Part shown: positions 1 through 12,060 of the stretch, piece by piece
Numbering within the stretch: position 1 is the stretch's first letter
How the letters are laid out: the number at the start of each line of letters is the position of its first letter
NCBI GenBank assembly: GCA_015847255.1
Contig: JADLZK010008798.1
Coordinates: 1-64,000 of the forward strand
Direction: 5' to 3'
Source of the DNA: Hyparrhenia diplandra
Taxonomy: Eukaryota; Streptophyta; Magnoliopsida; Poales; Poaceae
DNA length: 64,000 nucleotides
The notes under the pieces: generated by a model
What the model was told of the DNA's origin: nothing
The model's database searches: none
What the model saw: the letters and a program-made list of their open reading frames with translations, nothing else
Translations under genes and position numbers: made by a program

Positions 1-359
1 CCTGCACTGCCGGCTGATGCCGCCTTCACCCACTTGGGCTGTTGCTGTGCCAGTGCCTGTCAGAAGAATGAGAAGTTTCCACCCGATACTCTGAACCCAA
101 CCGACGCAATCAGCAGGCAGTCCGTCCGTCACGATGGGCGTGGTTAGGAGCAAACCACTGGATCAACGAACCAGCCCAAAAAATTGATCCTAATGGGCCC
201 CTTCTTTAACCCATGAAAGAAAAAGGAGCAGTGGATCAGACCCACAATATCCCTAGGATCCCGTGGATCGACCCAGTCCCGTGTATCGACAGAGTCTGCC
301 GCCGTCGCCTCCTGTCGCCGGCCGTGCCCCTCCCTCGTCCCCTCCCCGTCGCCGGTCCT

Positions 360-650
360 CGCGCGCCCAGAGCCAACCGTTCCCGCGTGGGTCGACGAGT
401 TCCTCGACTTCTCCGCCGCCAAGCGACTGGAGCAGCTGAAGCACGGATCGATCCGAGCGGAGCAGGGAGACCGAGTCGCTGTCCATGGACTACCTCCACC
501 TGCTCATCAACGGGCAGGCCTTCAGCGACGTCACGTTCAACGTGGAAGGTCGCCTGGTGCACGCGCACCGCTGCATCCTGGCGCAGCCACTTTTTCCGCA
601 AGTTCTTCTACGGCGCCGCGCTCCCCGACCACCAGTCAAGCATGCCATGA
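360..650 (+). pseudogene. Chimeric relic: bZIP-like piece joined to a BOP/NPR5-like BTB N-terminus
   Basis: At 364-420 one frame reads AWVDEFLDFSAAKR, which resembles the N-terminal motif of plant bZIP proteins of the RF2/bZIP61 type. From about 463 another frame reads SLSMDYLHLLINGQAFSDV and continues as a BTB/POZ start (VEGRLVHAHRCILA). This is the N-terminus of BLADE-ON-PETIOLE/NPR5-type co-regulators, normally nearly 500 residues with ankyrin repeats after the BTB. At about 580-590 the frame shifts and the BTB continues as RSHFFRKFFYGAA before ending. There are no ankyrin repeats. Two unrelated transcription-regulator fragments lie back to back, as in transposon gene capture, but I could not find terminal repeats. 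BTB identity is strong; the bZIP assignment is weaker. Confidence 0.65.
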
Positions 651-1102
651 AGGTGTTCGACGGTAGGCTCCAAAGGTGTTCGACGGTTTAGAAAACAATA
701 GCGAGCTGATTTTAGAGAAGCATGCATGCATGAGAGCATGCATGAGGTGATATTGTTAGAAGTCCCATGTTGATCTAGAGTTGCCAGTCGTGGTACCCAG
801 ACCATTAATTAATTAGCTTGCGTTTGTTTTGGGGAGTGGTCAAAGCGTGATGATTACATTATGGATCAATCCATACAATCCATTGGAGCACATGAACCAG
901 CCAACGGAGCATATGGATCAATCCATTTCACCATAATTAGCATATGGGTCACATGGAGCTCCAATGGAGCATCCATGGTTAACCCATCCCCATCGTGATC
1001 CGTTCGTGCCTGTCCTTGGTTGCCGGCCGGGCGGCGGCCCGCTCCCCAGACCAGACCAGACCAGACGTTTTTATCAGCTCCCCTGTTTATTTTTTTTTAT
1101 TA

Positions 1103-1334
1103 CTTCTCTATTTTTAAATTATAGTTCGTTTAACTTTTTTTAACTATAAGTTTAACCACTGCCTTATTCAAAAAAATTTACACAAAACAGAATTTAAATC
1201 ATTTTTAAATATCATTTGTTAATAAAGCAAGCTATAACAAAAAGAAATGATATTTTGACAAAATTTTGAATAAAACGAGTGGTTAAAGTTGAGATTGAAA
1301 AAGTCAAACGAACTACAATTTAGAACGGATTTAG
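1103..1334. mobile_element. Degenerate Stowaway-type MITE
   Basis: The left end (TTTTTAAATTATAGTTCGTT) and the right end (AACGAACTACAATTTAGAAC) are inverted repeats, with TA on each side. It is about 232 bp, AT-rich, with no coding capacity. Confidence 0.6.
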
Positions 1335-2444
1335 TAGTTCATACCCGTTTACGTACTGGCAAGATAAGTAAACATTCAGGCCGTGCTCTTTTTTTCTACA
1401 CCCAAAAGTTACCAAGTAGACAGATAATAAAAGTAGATGGAGAGAATTCTGGTTTGACTCGACAGATGTTGAGAGCACAGGGCACTCACTGACAACGGCT
1501 ACTGTGGATTAGGTTAGGTGGTAGTGGTAACATAATGCAAACAGAACACAGGCCGGGGACTTCAACGCACCGTAGCGGCTGACAGCAACGTCGCAACCAC
1601 CACCCATGGCCTTGCCGCCTGCCTGGGTCGTCGTCGGTCGACCGACCGCGACGCCGTCGTCGTCGTCGCACGTATACGGCCGGTCCCTCTCCATCGCTGT
1701 ACATCGACACGTCCATGTAAAACACACCGTGCGTGCTTTCTCCGCCGCGCTAGGCTATTTGCACAGCTCGGATAAGCTAATTCGGCCGCGGCCTCATCAT
1801 CGGCTCCGGCCGGCCACTCGTACAGAGACACGCATGCGTGGTGGATGACCACAAAGCCAGCAGAAAAAGTCCATATTAATTGCAGCATTCGAACCGTGCT
1901 CACTTAAGACTACTTTAATGTCTGTATACACGTATAAAAAAAAAAAAAAAAAAGGACAATCTTTTCAGTTACGAAAACATATCTTAAGACGAGCCGGGAA
2001 TTAATATGAAACGTACGTCATAAAAGCATCCAAGAAAATCCAAGATGAAATCCATCTCAAATGCACCGTTTTTTTTTTTAAAAAAAGTTAGTGGCAGTTC
2101 AAAGTAGCCACTAGAGAATGGGAAAATTATGTTTCCTTTCGCTTCAGCGACTCGTGTGCCATTTTTTATTCCTAACCCCCTTCTTTGAAACATAAAAATT
2201 CTGCAGGAATCGATCATACAATCATTTGACACGAATTAGTTTATTTCCACAGAAAAATACAGGAAACATGAAAAATTTCCCACGTTCAAAAAAAAAAAGA
2301 CCTGAATAGTTGAAAATGAACTGTAAGGTAGAGCAACATGGATTTTTGGATCTGCTAGAGCTTTCCTTATCAGGTACTAGTACAATTTATTGTAGTCAAA
2401 TAATCAATCCAAACACAAACAAGGTCTATATAAACACTACTCTA

Positions 2445-2564
2445 CTCCCTCCGTTTTAAATTAAAAATTGCTTTGATCTTTTGATTCATCCGTTTTCAAT
2501 GCATAACAAAAAAATGAATATACCAAGAAAAAGCAAAACGACTTGTAATTTAGAATTGAGGAAG
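2445..2564. mobile_element. Stowaway MITE
   Basis: Starts CTCCCTCCGTTTTAAATT, ends with the degenerate inverse AATTTAGAATTGAGGAAG, and is flanked by TA on both sides. About 120 bp, non-coding. Confidence 0.7.
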
Positions 2565-3508
2565 TAGTTGTTACAAAAGAGAAGAAAAGAATCTTATACA
2601 AATATACATCATAGATGTAACAAGTTACATATATGTGTGTGTTATAAAGTTCCTTACAGAAAAACAAAATTAATTTAATATAGTAAGGAAACGAAAAAAA
2701 GGAAACCCAAAATGCACAACAGTGGACCCAAACGTGCTGTAGTCTACTGTGCCTGTAACTCACAAAATCACAAAATTAAACAGACAATATAATTAATGAT
2801 GTACCATGTTTGCAATCCAACGGTTGGCATTACCTACACCTTTCTTGAGGTACATTTACCCTATGGGGTTTTTTGGCCTATTTATCCTCTAATAACTAAC
2901 TTTTGCTACCTTTTATTATAGGAGCTCACCAAAACGTAAAGCAGCTTATCAATAGAGTATCCTTCAGTTTTCCTCTCAAAAAATAAAGAGAGTTATTGCC
3001 ACATAGTGGGAAAGAAGAATCCAATGGAAAAAAAAGAAACAGGGAAGTGGCTCCACAAAGTTCGTCGTCTTGGAGAAAAAAAAGTTACACTGATTTTTTC
3101 CTTTCAAGAAAAAGAAGTTTGAACCCGGTTACACAGATTATTGCACCGTGTGGTGTATGAAATCAGAGGAGAATTGGGACTATGGGGAATAAAACATACA
3201 CATGTTATTTGAGTTTGATCAGAGATGAGTATTTATATATATATATATATATGCTTCACATAGTATGACCACTTATGTTCCTATATATGACGATTTAAGT
3301 ACATGAATGACAAGAACGATGAATTTACTAAACACAACAAACGACATGATGAAGTGATGATGAAAAAAAATTCTTACCCAACTTAATCCCTCCTCTAATA
3401 ATCTTTTTTATTAACACGGAGCAGAAGGTACTAAAACCGCCATGCAGTCAGTCTGCGCTGCCGCTGGACGATGATCACCATGAGCGCGCAGGTCCGTCCT
3501 CCGATCGA

Positions 3509-4070
3509 TCACAAGTCGAAGCAGGCGCAGGCGGCCACCGCCGAAGCCACGGCGAGGAGGAGCACCGCGCGCCACGGCGCGGCGCCAGCGCGGGCGGCGT
3601 CGTTGGGCCGGAACCCGGGTCCTGCGGGTAGAGCGTCCCCGGCGACGGGTAGTACCCGCCGCCGCCACCGCCAGGCGTGTAGGGCGGCGTGTACCACCCG
3701 GACGGCGTCGTCGGCGTGTAGGGCGTCGTCGGCGTGTACCCAGGCGACGGCTCGTACCCGCCGGACGGAGGCGGCGGGCAGTAAGGCGTGGCCGGGACCG
3801 GGGTCGGGGTCGGGATCGTCGGCGGGTAGTACTCTGGCGCCGGCGGCGGGGGCGAGTACACCGGCGGTGGGGGCGAGTACACCGGCACCGGCGGCGGGTA
3901 GTACACCGGTGGCGGTGGGCTCGCGTACACGCACGGCTCGCCGCACGGGTTCCCGCACGGGCTGCTGCACTTTCGTCGTCCGCTGAAGCGACGGCGACGA
4001 CGACGACGATGAGCAGGAGAACCGTGGCCTTCAGGTCGGCCCACGGCGCCGGATGTGGCCGCCGCGCCAT
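3509..4070 (-). CDS. Secreted proline-rich (extensin-like) protein with hydrophobic C-terminus; two apparent frameshifts
   Basis: The start at 4070 is chosen because it opens a signal peptide (MARRPHPAPWADLKAT followed by LLLIVVVVAVASA). The next frame gives a CSSPCGNPCGEPC cluster and then many PPPPVY/SPPPP repeats, a Tyr/Gly-rich part and TLYPQDPG. A third frame gives FRPNDAA and a hydrophobic tail (VLLLAVASAVAACACF) ending at 3509. The layout suggests a wall-associated, perhaps GPI-anchored, proline-rich protein of about 185 residues. The frames join if one A is missing at 3971-3973 (read on plus as TTT) and one G at 3614-3616 (CCC on plus). Both are homopolymer-length changes, so this may be consensus error rather than a broken gene. 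The gene at 6503-6853 shares the PQDPGF motif and hydrophobic tail, so the two look like tandem relatives. Exact function unknown. Confidence 0.7.
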
Positions 4071-4129
4071 GCTGCTTGATCCTTGGCTCCTCCTCGTCGG
4101 AGAGCAGAAGGTAGGAGGTGAACAAACTT

Positions 4130-6440
4130 TTGTTGGGACTCTGCTCACTTCTTTGCAGGGGTAGGCCGGGTTGGTCTGGTTTTCAGTGGATGAGTGAGTG
4201 AGTATATGCTGCTGCTGCGTTTCTTGTATTCTCTTCTTCTAGCTTTCTTTGGTTTGGTTCTGTTCGGACCTCTCTCTCTTTTGTGCTTCTGGATGAATGA
4301 AGAGAATTGAATTGGGGTGGTGGTTATAGTGGTCGGCTTCCGCTTTAGCTTTCGGAGGGAGCGGGAGGTGGAGGTCGTCCTCGTCCTCGACCGTCCCCGC
4401 CCTTCTCTGCTCTCTTTTCCTTCTTGTTGTCATCAGGCGTTGATGCGCGTGTTTTCTACACTGAATAATACTATCAGTTACCACTTACCACTAAGTAAGC
4501 AGCATGTTTGTTCCTTGCTGTTGCTGATGTGCCTGTGACAGCAAGCAAGCAGCGGCCTAATAATCCTTCTAATTATGACGGGCTTCTTGAAAGGTGGTGG
4601 CGTGATGGAAACGTCTCCTCCATTGCTGTGCTGTTGCGCTGTGTGCTGTGCTGTGCTGTTCTCCCTACCCTCTCCTCTTCTCCTCTTGGGCTCTTCCTGC
4701 TGCGTCTTCTTTCTCTCTCTCTCTCTTTCTAGTCCATTTCTGAAAGTGATCGGAATATCTTCTCCCTTTCCAGGATTTGTTTGAATCCATCCACCATTCC
4801 CAATGGATGGACCCCCTCCCTACGGGTCACCAATTCGATCGCAAGCGGCCGCATTTAGAATCGCTAGAGATGTATGCGCGGCCGCCTTCCTCGTGTCTAG
4901 ATTAGCCTAAACTAGACATGTTTGGTAGTAGTAATTCAGTTCTTTTCCTTAACAACGTTGCCGCCTGCTGCCTCTTTTATTCATATATCCATTAAATTTT
5001 TAATTTAATCTTATTTTTTACCTAGTGATGATGGTGATGGTGATGGAATCCGGTGAGCTGTTGCGCTCTGCTACTGAGGATGCCTTCTACTCTCATCTGA
5101 TAATTCACACTCCAGTTCTACTCTTGAATTGGTGTGCAGTCTGCAGTGTATGATCATGTATTTGACCATTTAAGTTTTGAAATTGTCGGATAGGGGAAGA
5201 AAAGACTAATTAGGACTAGTATACCTCAACTGAAATGTGTTGCAGGGTTAGTGGCCAACACTGTTTTGTTGTACTGAATGCGTTGAATTGCTGCAGACAT
5301 GCGACATCACACCAGTCACTGTACTAATCCACTTTCGTTAGAGTTGATGGTACTACTAATAATTAATATAAGCATCGTAGCTTTCCTCATGAAACATTTG
5401 GAGGCTGATATGGTAACAATAACAATGGTTACTTGATCACATTGGGCAATCAATCAGTTTAACCCAGAATGCTAGAAACTTATATATACCCTTATTTGTT
5501 TCTCCGAAAGCCGCCAAGTGATAAGATCTGCTGGCTTCAGGAAAACCGTAGATAAATGATGAATAATCAACATTCAAGTGCTTGTATTTGCACTAGTCAT
5601 GTTCATCCTAATTCCAATTTATGCAGCCTGCGCCCCCAAGGCATAAAATGAACTTGAGGACATGTTTATGCCCAAATATACTTACCAATCAGGTCTGTTT
5701 TGCATGTCCAATGCTTAGTAAATACCGATAACCACCGTTGATTCTTTCTTGCATCCATGGTCTACATTCCCTGCTTGGGAAACAACACCTTTGGAAACAT
5801 GATGACGCTAGTCAAAGTCTGAAGCAAAATTACTGAAATTTCAGAACCTTTAACGCCACCGGGATTTCTTTTTATTTAGGTTGTATCTGCTGAAGCCTGA
5901 ATTACATGAATGAAACAGAAATAAATAGAGCTGCTGCAAGGGAAACGAAAAAAGGAAAACAAGAGAAAGCTCCCTTTTGCTAGATTTTTCGGAGCTACAT
6001 GTATGTCCAATGCTTTGTACTCCTAGTTACCACACGAGGATTGATGATCTCCATCTATTCTTTCTTGCATCCGTGGTCCACCTTCCTCCTTGGGAAACAA
6101 CAGATGATGCTAAATTGCTAATGATAGTCTGAAGCAAATTTACTGAAATTTCAGAACCTGTAAGGCTGTAACACCAAGTCACCTAACATTTGCTTTCTTA
6201 AAGCTTTGTATCTTCTGACTGAATCCTAAGTTACATGAACGAAGCTACGGTTATATCATACACGAAGACATTCATTCTCTTGTGAAGGAACAAACAGAGC
6301 TACTTTCTCGAGATCAAAGAAACAGAGCTGCTGCAAAGGGAAACAGGATGGAAAACAAGAGAAAGGTCCCCCTCTTTGCTAGATTTTCCAGAGCTACAGT
6401 AAGAAATCAAGTCTAGTTCAGAAACTTAATCTTAAATCTC
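4130..6440. other. Intergenic between the two proline-rich genes, with an imperfect direct repeat
   Basis: No gene recognised. CT-rich sequence at 4640-4735 is the only simple-sequence feature. The part at 5690-6410 contains an imperfect tandem duplication, listed separately. As both neighbouring genes are on the minus strand, this is upstream of one and downstream of the other. Confidence 0.55.
5690..6410. repeat. Imperfect tandem duplication in the gene flank
   Basis: TGTCCAATGCTT...TTCTTTCTTGCATCC...TTGGGAAACAACA...CTGAAATTTCAGAACC occurs from about 5705 and again from about 6004. The following segment (GAGCTGCTGCAA...AACAAGAGAAAG...TTGCTAGATTTT) occurs near 5928 and again near 6326. The second copy is longer, so the spacing grows from about 300 to about 400 bases. 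Divergence is moderate. Confidence 0.65.
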
Positions 6441-6502
6441 TGAACTGAACACCTACGGATACATCCATCCAGGGCAGCAGCAGCAGCTGTGAGCCGAGCT
6501 CG

Positions 6503-6853
6503 TCACTGCAAAAGCACCAAGAAACCAGAGAAGACAGCGAGCAGCGGCAGCCATGCCACCGCGCTGCTGACAGCACACGCCGCCGACGACAAGAACCCCG
6601 GATCCTGAGGGAACACCGCCGCTGACGACGGAGACGGCGGCGACTGCAGCGGAGGCGGTGGCGGCGGCGGAGACCAGGGGAACGGCCCCGTGGAGGCCCC
6701 GGCCGGCCGCGCCGGGCAGAACGGGAACGGCGACGCGGTCCCCGGCGGTGGCGACGGCAGGAATGTCGAGTCGTCGTCGCCCGCGACGCAGGCCGCCGAC
6801 CACAGCAGCACCGCCGCGGCCAGCAGGATTATTCGCCGCAGAGCTGGCGGCAT
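6503..6853 (-). CDS. Small secreted proline-rich protein, GPI-anchor-like C-terminus
   Basis: Intact 116-residue frame. Residues 1-24 form a clear signal peptide (MPPALRRIILLAAAVLLWSA, then cleavage near CVAG). Residues 25-80 are rich in Pro, Ser, Phe and Gly (including PPPPPPPL). VFPQDPGFLSSAA comes next, and the last 25 residues are hydrophobic (LPLLAVFSGFLVLLQ), as in a GPI-attachment signal or a single C-terminal anchor. The PQDPGF motif and tail match the neighbouring gene at 3509-4070. I infer a cell-wall or plasma-membrane arabinogalactan/proline-rich small protein. There is no catalytic domain and I do not know a specific function. Confidence 0.7.
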   Translation of the reverse strand: MPPALRRIILLAAAVLLWSAACVAGDDDSTFLPSPPPGTASPFPFCPARPAGASTGPFPWSPPPPPPPLQSPPSPSSAAVFPQDPGFLSSAACAVSSAVAWLPLLAVFSGFLVLLQ

Positions 6854-6859
6854 CTTGGC

Positions 6860-9800
6860 TTCACTCGTCCTAGAAAGCTTGGGGTCGGTCAGTGGGGATG
6901 AGGCTGTACCAGAGTGTAGATGAAGATGACGTCGGTAATCCGTCGTATCAATGGCTCGTTTGTACTAGACGCGAAAGCCAACGGGGGCTCGTTGGTAGCC
7001 GTCCGATGCCGATCCGACGGCCTTCAGTGGAGTTGATGCCGCTCCTCTTCCTTTCCCCTATCATCCACGGCTGCTGCTCATGACTGATGAAAGCTCTATC
7101 AGAAATCAGAATATGCTCACAATTACGAAAGTTAGATGATTAATCTGATGGTGATTTTTGTTCTAGCTGATCTCTAGTTACTTTTTTAGAGTAATGATCT
7201 CTAGTTAGTTTGGGTGGCTGTGATGAAATGGAGTGTCGGTGCCGCGTCTCCGCTGCAACGGTACAAAATCTTGCTGCTGGTGAAAGGGGTTGGGACCTTG
7301 GACAATGTTAACTGACAGCGACGATCACGATTGACATCCATGGACATGGACCTGACCTGAGTGCTGAACAGGGTCAGAATTCACGTTGCAAAGCCAATTG
7401 CTGATGGAGGTGTTCAACTGAGGTGCTCGAGGATCAAACACAGCGCAATGAGACAGCCTACCAAATGTCAATTGAGCTTGTCCTTTTTTCAGAGAGAGAA
7501 CAGAAGCATGGTAGCTTCAGTTAATGGCCTGACCTGCAGACAAAAGCAGCTATCCTCTCTAATCTTCATTTAATAATGGATGTACAAAGCTGATGAGTTT
7601 CATCAGATGACTCCTTCCTTGCCTAGATGTTGGCTAGATCACTTCAGAATTAAGGGACTGAAAAGTCAGAATTGTTCAACCGCTCTGAATAAGCTGAATC
7701 ATGCAAAGAAGGTACCAGTCGATCGGTGGCATGGCAATTACAGGTAGAGAGGCATGCAGTGGCTTTTGCTTGACTACTCATCTGCAGCTCTGGTCGTCTC
7801 AAAGTGGAGTGTCCCCACCCTTTTTCTCTCTTCTAAATTCTAATCATCAAATCATGCATCTATGATACTGAAACAACAAAGCTAGCGAAAAGTGGCAGAT
7901 GAAGAAAGAAATCAGGTTGCTGTGACCCTGCCCTGCAGGACCCTACTGTGTGTGATGAGAGAACTGGTTGGTTGTGATGTCAGGTACACCGATAGATATA
8001 AACCCCACGAACCAAAGAAATTTGCAGGAGCTTTTGGATCATTCGCAAAGAGGGTACAAGGGAAAGCAGGCCTTGATGGGGACTGGCCACCAGCACTCAT
8101 GGATGGCGTGCATTAGTGCATCACAATGCTGACTGGTCTGGTCTGGGGCACATATGGCTGCCTGGCTGGCTGGCTGAGAGACAATGTCTTAAAATCTCAG
8201 GTTATGGCATCTAATGGCCTCTCAAACAGCTAATAGCGAAACTAAATAGGACTGTAGTCTGTAAATTGTACATGGAAACAACTATAGCGGTCGATTTAGA
8301 ACCTTTCTTGGAGAATTGCATCCAAGATAGTGCTTGTACTTGATGGAATCATGGAATGAAGTGAGTACACGCAACAGGGCTGGGCTGGGAAAGCCAAGTG
8401 GGCAACAACCTCTTGCTCTGTTCCACTGGAAAGTAGCAGCAAGCATATCTGGTGATGCTCCCCTACCCTTACCCTATCCTTCCAATCCAGGATAGACAGG
8501 GGCATGTATGATGTGTGGGTGCCCCTTATCTTTGCATGAAGGCAAAGCGATTTTTCCTTCTCTTTTTTTGGGGGACATGTATGGAAATATGCAATGCAGT
8601 GCTTTTATTTCAATAAAATACAGTAAATGGTACTGCAAACGCACACTATGCTACAGATCTTTATGGAGTGATTTTCAATTACTATCCTTTGGTTTCTTTT
8701 TTCCCCTCTTTTTGGACCATATAAATGGAGTGTCACTGCATATATATAAATGTGAACAATGTGGGTATTTTTTTTTTTTTCCATCCTCTTCGAATCGAAT
8801 GCCTGTCAAGTCATATGCCAATGCAAGAACATGACAGAGGAGTTCTAACAGTTAATTCTTAAGTAACAGTAAAACTTGGAGGGAGGGTGGATGTGCCTGC
8901 AGAAGTGAAGATTCCGATCACAGGTCGATCGTGGGTCGGTGAAAAGAGTATATGAAGCCTCGAGTGTCTTTCACCAGCATGATCTCTTGTGCAGGTGCAG
9001 TTGATGTTCCTCCTGGCCGGTGGAATCCCGTAGACCATTCCTCGGTCAGAATTTTGACTCCAGTAGCTGTTGTGTTTCTCGAGAGCTCCTTTGTTTTTCC
9101 CTAGTAGGCGTTTGTTGCTAGTGCGGTGGGTGTCGGCTGTGACGTCGCGTCGCAGAAATGATGGGCCTCATGGCGCAGGGATCTTCTCCATCCAATTACT
9201 GCTACTGAAACAGCACTGAAACTCTGAAAACGAAGAGAAACGGTCGGTTTTACCAGGAGCCTCAAAGAATTATATGGTCTACTAGGCACGAAGAACGGAA
9301 GAAGGCTTGCAGAAAAGCGATCGAGGAAGAAAGTTAACCCCACATGGAGCGATCCACAGCTCCCTACAATCCGAATGGTTGATGCGTCGTAGTCAAGGTT
9401 TCAAGGTTGCAGCTGCTTTCATGGCGACCTAAAGTTTCAGTCAGAGAGGGCGTGCGATTTCGAAGACCTCTGGAGTCTGGACCGGGCTTGGACAAAGGTC
9501 AGGTCACTGAGCCCCCGAAAATATATGGTCCACCATGATCCACAGAAAGTTATAAAAATAATAATAATAATAAACTCTGTGGCCTCCACCAAAGCTGTTT
9601 TGATTCCTTCAAGTATTAAAACCGGTTCATAGTTGAACCACACGTGTCCCCTGGTCCAACCACAAGGAACAAACCTAGTTCACAATGTTTGGATAACTTA
9701 TTTTTCACAAAATTATCATGTGTCAATTTTGTGATATAATTTGAATCTCTTTAAACAGAATACATGTACATGTTTCTAAACAAGAAGCAAAACCATTACA

Positions 9801-10595
9801 CACACTAAAATGGTGTTTGTTTGCAATGTGGACATGTGGTGGTGTCAGCTAGTATAAGGTTGCCACCTGAACTCCTATGTAATACGAGCCATCAGTATAG
9901 ACTAATTAAGTTATAACAGATGACAAAAACATATACTAGTAAAAAAATATCAAAAGGAGATTATATGATATTCAAATAATTATAATCTATGCATCAAAAT
10001 ATAGGGCATGATTTTTTAGGGAAAAAACTGAAGTTAGTTCTATATTTTCTTTAGCTAAAAATAAATTCACTATAATTTTTCTAAGGTTAAACTAGATTTT
10101 GATATTTAAGTTCCATTTTTTTCAATAAACAAATTGGGTAGTTTTTTGAAGATTTATTTCTATAGGTTTTTAGTGGAGTCTATTTGACCCCACTAAATAA
10201 TTGAAATTGTTCGATACAGTATGCCTCTCTCGTAGAATGTGATGTCATGGCACCACATAGAACGCTTGATATGCACCACATCGACGTAACCACCTTGAAA
10301 AGCAATCAAAGGAAAAAAAAAACAACCAATTTCAATAGTTAAAGGAGGTAAAACATCCAATTGTTTGGTAAATCGGACTACAATTAATAATAAAATAATT
10401 GATGGAGGTTAGGAGCATTTTTCCTTTCATTTTATTTTCACCGTGGAAAACGAGCAGGTGGCGCACCTAAGCTCAGGCCTGCCCCAAAAAAAAAAAGTAG
10501 GCCTGATCTTGTCGAGTGTTGTAGGGCCTGGGGACAAAATTCAGGCCCAAAAGCAAATGAAAATTTATGATGGGCCAGCTCAAAGATTACTTAGG
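6860..10595. other. Intergenic, no recognised gene
   Basis: Contains several short open frames (for example 7892-8116, 8508-8834) with no recognisable domains, homopolymer T runs near 8768, an (ATA)n stretch near 9560, and very AT-rich sequence from 9650 to 10450. Nothing here supports a gene call. Confidence 0.55.
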
Positions 10596-10598
10596 TAA

Positions 10599-11331
10599 GG
10601 GCACCTCTAGTGTATATCGAACCGCTGTCCGACACCGTGGGGCAGAGAAAATCGATTTTCACAATGGTTCGACGTCTCCAGTGTAACCGAACCGAGCACC
10701 GACATTCTCTCTCCACCTTTCCCCATTCTATCGCATCCCCTTCGCCGGGACAGTGGCGCGCCGCCGGGCGGGAATCGGCAGAGAGCCCTGGGCTCGCTCG
10801 CTCGCGCTGCCTCGGGGTCTCGCGACGCCGGTCGAGGGCCATGGAGTCGCCCGCGCTTAGTTGGTGCCCAGGCGGATGGCGGCGGCGGCCTGCTGGCTGG
10901 CTTGCTCGCGGGCCTAGGGGCCCGCCGGTCGGGCCGAAGTCGCGGGCGGTCCCGGGCGGCGGCGGTGGTGGCCCGACGGGAGCAGTGGCAGGTGCGGCGC
11001 GTGGGAGCAGAGCATGGCGGCGGGGGCATGAGAGCATGTCGGCGGCGGCGGAGACTGGCGGAGCACGGCAGGGGCGGCGCATGGGAGCGAGAGCATGGTG
11101 GCGGGCGATAGGAGCAGGGGGCGGCGGCGGCGGGGAGCAGAGCGTGGAGGAGGGAGGCGGCGGCGTCCCACGGGAGCAGGTGCCGATTTTTTTTAATCCC
11201 TCGGTTCGAACCGAGTTGAGGAGTCGAACCATCAAATTTTTCCCTCGGTTCCGGTGTCACCAGTGTAAAAGCGAACCATCGTACCTTTTCTCTCTCCCCA
11301 CGGTTCGCTTCTCGCAACACTGGAGGTGCTC
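10599..11331. mobile_element. PIF/Harbinger-like non-autonomous element with GC-rich cargo
   Basis: Left end GGGCACCTCTAGTGT and right end ACACTGGAGGTGCTC are inverted repeats. Similarity continues inward for about 90 bases on each side (AACCG...CGTGGGG...ATGGTTCG...CCAGTGTAA...AACCGAG). It is flanked by TAA on both sides (10596-10598 and 11332-11334), the usual 3-bp target duplication of this superfamily. The 730-bp interior is very GC-rich (10740-11180) and has long overlapping frames on both strands, the longest 285 codons. I recognise no protein and treat those frames as composition effects or captured fragments. Confidence 0.8.
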
Positions 11332-11334
11332 TAA

Positions 11335-12060
11335 GCCAACAGTCCGGGGTTTGGGCACATTACAACAAAACCTTTTTTTTTTTCCTTTTTTTGTAATTTG
11401 CGTTTGTTTTATTTGTAGTATATTTCTTTTCTTTAGCTTTCCCATTTATAATACTCATTTTTTGTGAGTTACTTATAATACTCTTTTTACACATATTACC
11501 CGCGTATAGCATATTTTTATACATACGTTTTAGCCCATGATTTTTTTATCAATTTTATAAAAAGACCATTAGACAACAAAAATGTAATATGCATTGCCAT
11601 CTAATTTTAGGTCATAATTATTAAGTATCTTCTATAAAATTTAGTCAAAAGATTTAACTTAACAACTATGGAAGTTGAATTATCCTAGGCGGCGAGCTCT
11701 GCTCAGGAGTCCCAAAATGACGTTGGAATCAATTTGTAAACTTTGTAGCGAGATTATTGGATTCATTTATGCCAATGCCTCGCTCAGACACCAGCCTTCT
11801 GAAACCTTGCCAAGGATAAGATAATAGTATCTCAAAGCACTTCATTCATTTTTAGATCACAAGATTTTTTGACTTATAGATATATTAATTTTATTATCCT
11901 TTTAATTATACACGATGTCTAGATACATAATCAAATAAATATATCTAGACCAACGGGTGAAGAAGAGAGACTACGGCAAAACATATGACATCAAAAGGAA
12001 ATTTGTGCAGTGCCCAAGGCCATCACACTCTCAGAGAGAGAATCTCTCCTCTAGGATGTA
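11335..12060. other. Intergenic AT-rich sequence
   Basis: T-rich sequence at 11370-11480 followed by AT-rich DNA. No gene or clear element boundaries seen. Confidence 0.5.

Larger units (their letters stand above)
691..3470. other. Intergenic, AT-rich, two Stowaway-type MITEs
   Basis: No supportable gene. It holds two MITEs (listed separately), CATGCATG-rich sequence at 720-750, a (TA)n tract near 3235-3252 and several A or T runs. A GC-rich stretch at 1560-1850 has open frames on both strands but no recognisable protein. Confidence 0.6.

Noticed and set aside
7892..8116. 74-codon frame starting MADEERNQ
   Set aside because: No domain, no supporting signals, and similar-length random frames are common nearby.
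10610..11467. 285-codon plus-strand frame and 237/214-codon minus frames
   Set aside because: They overlap each other inside the GC-rich core of a TIR element, cross its boundary, and show no domain. Long frames are expected by composition here.
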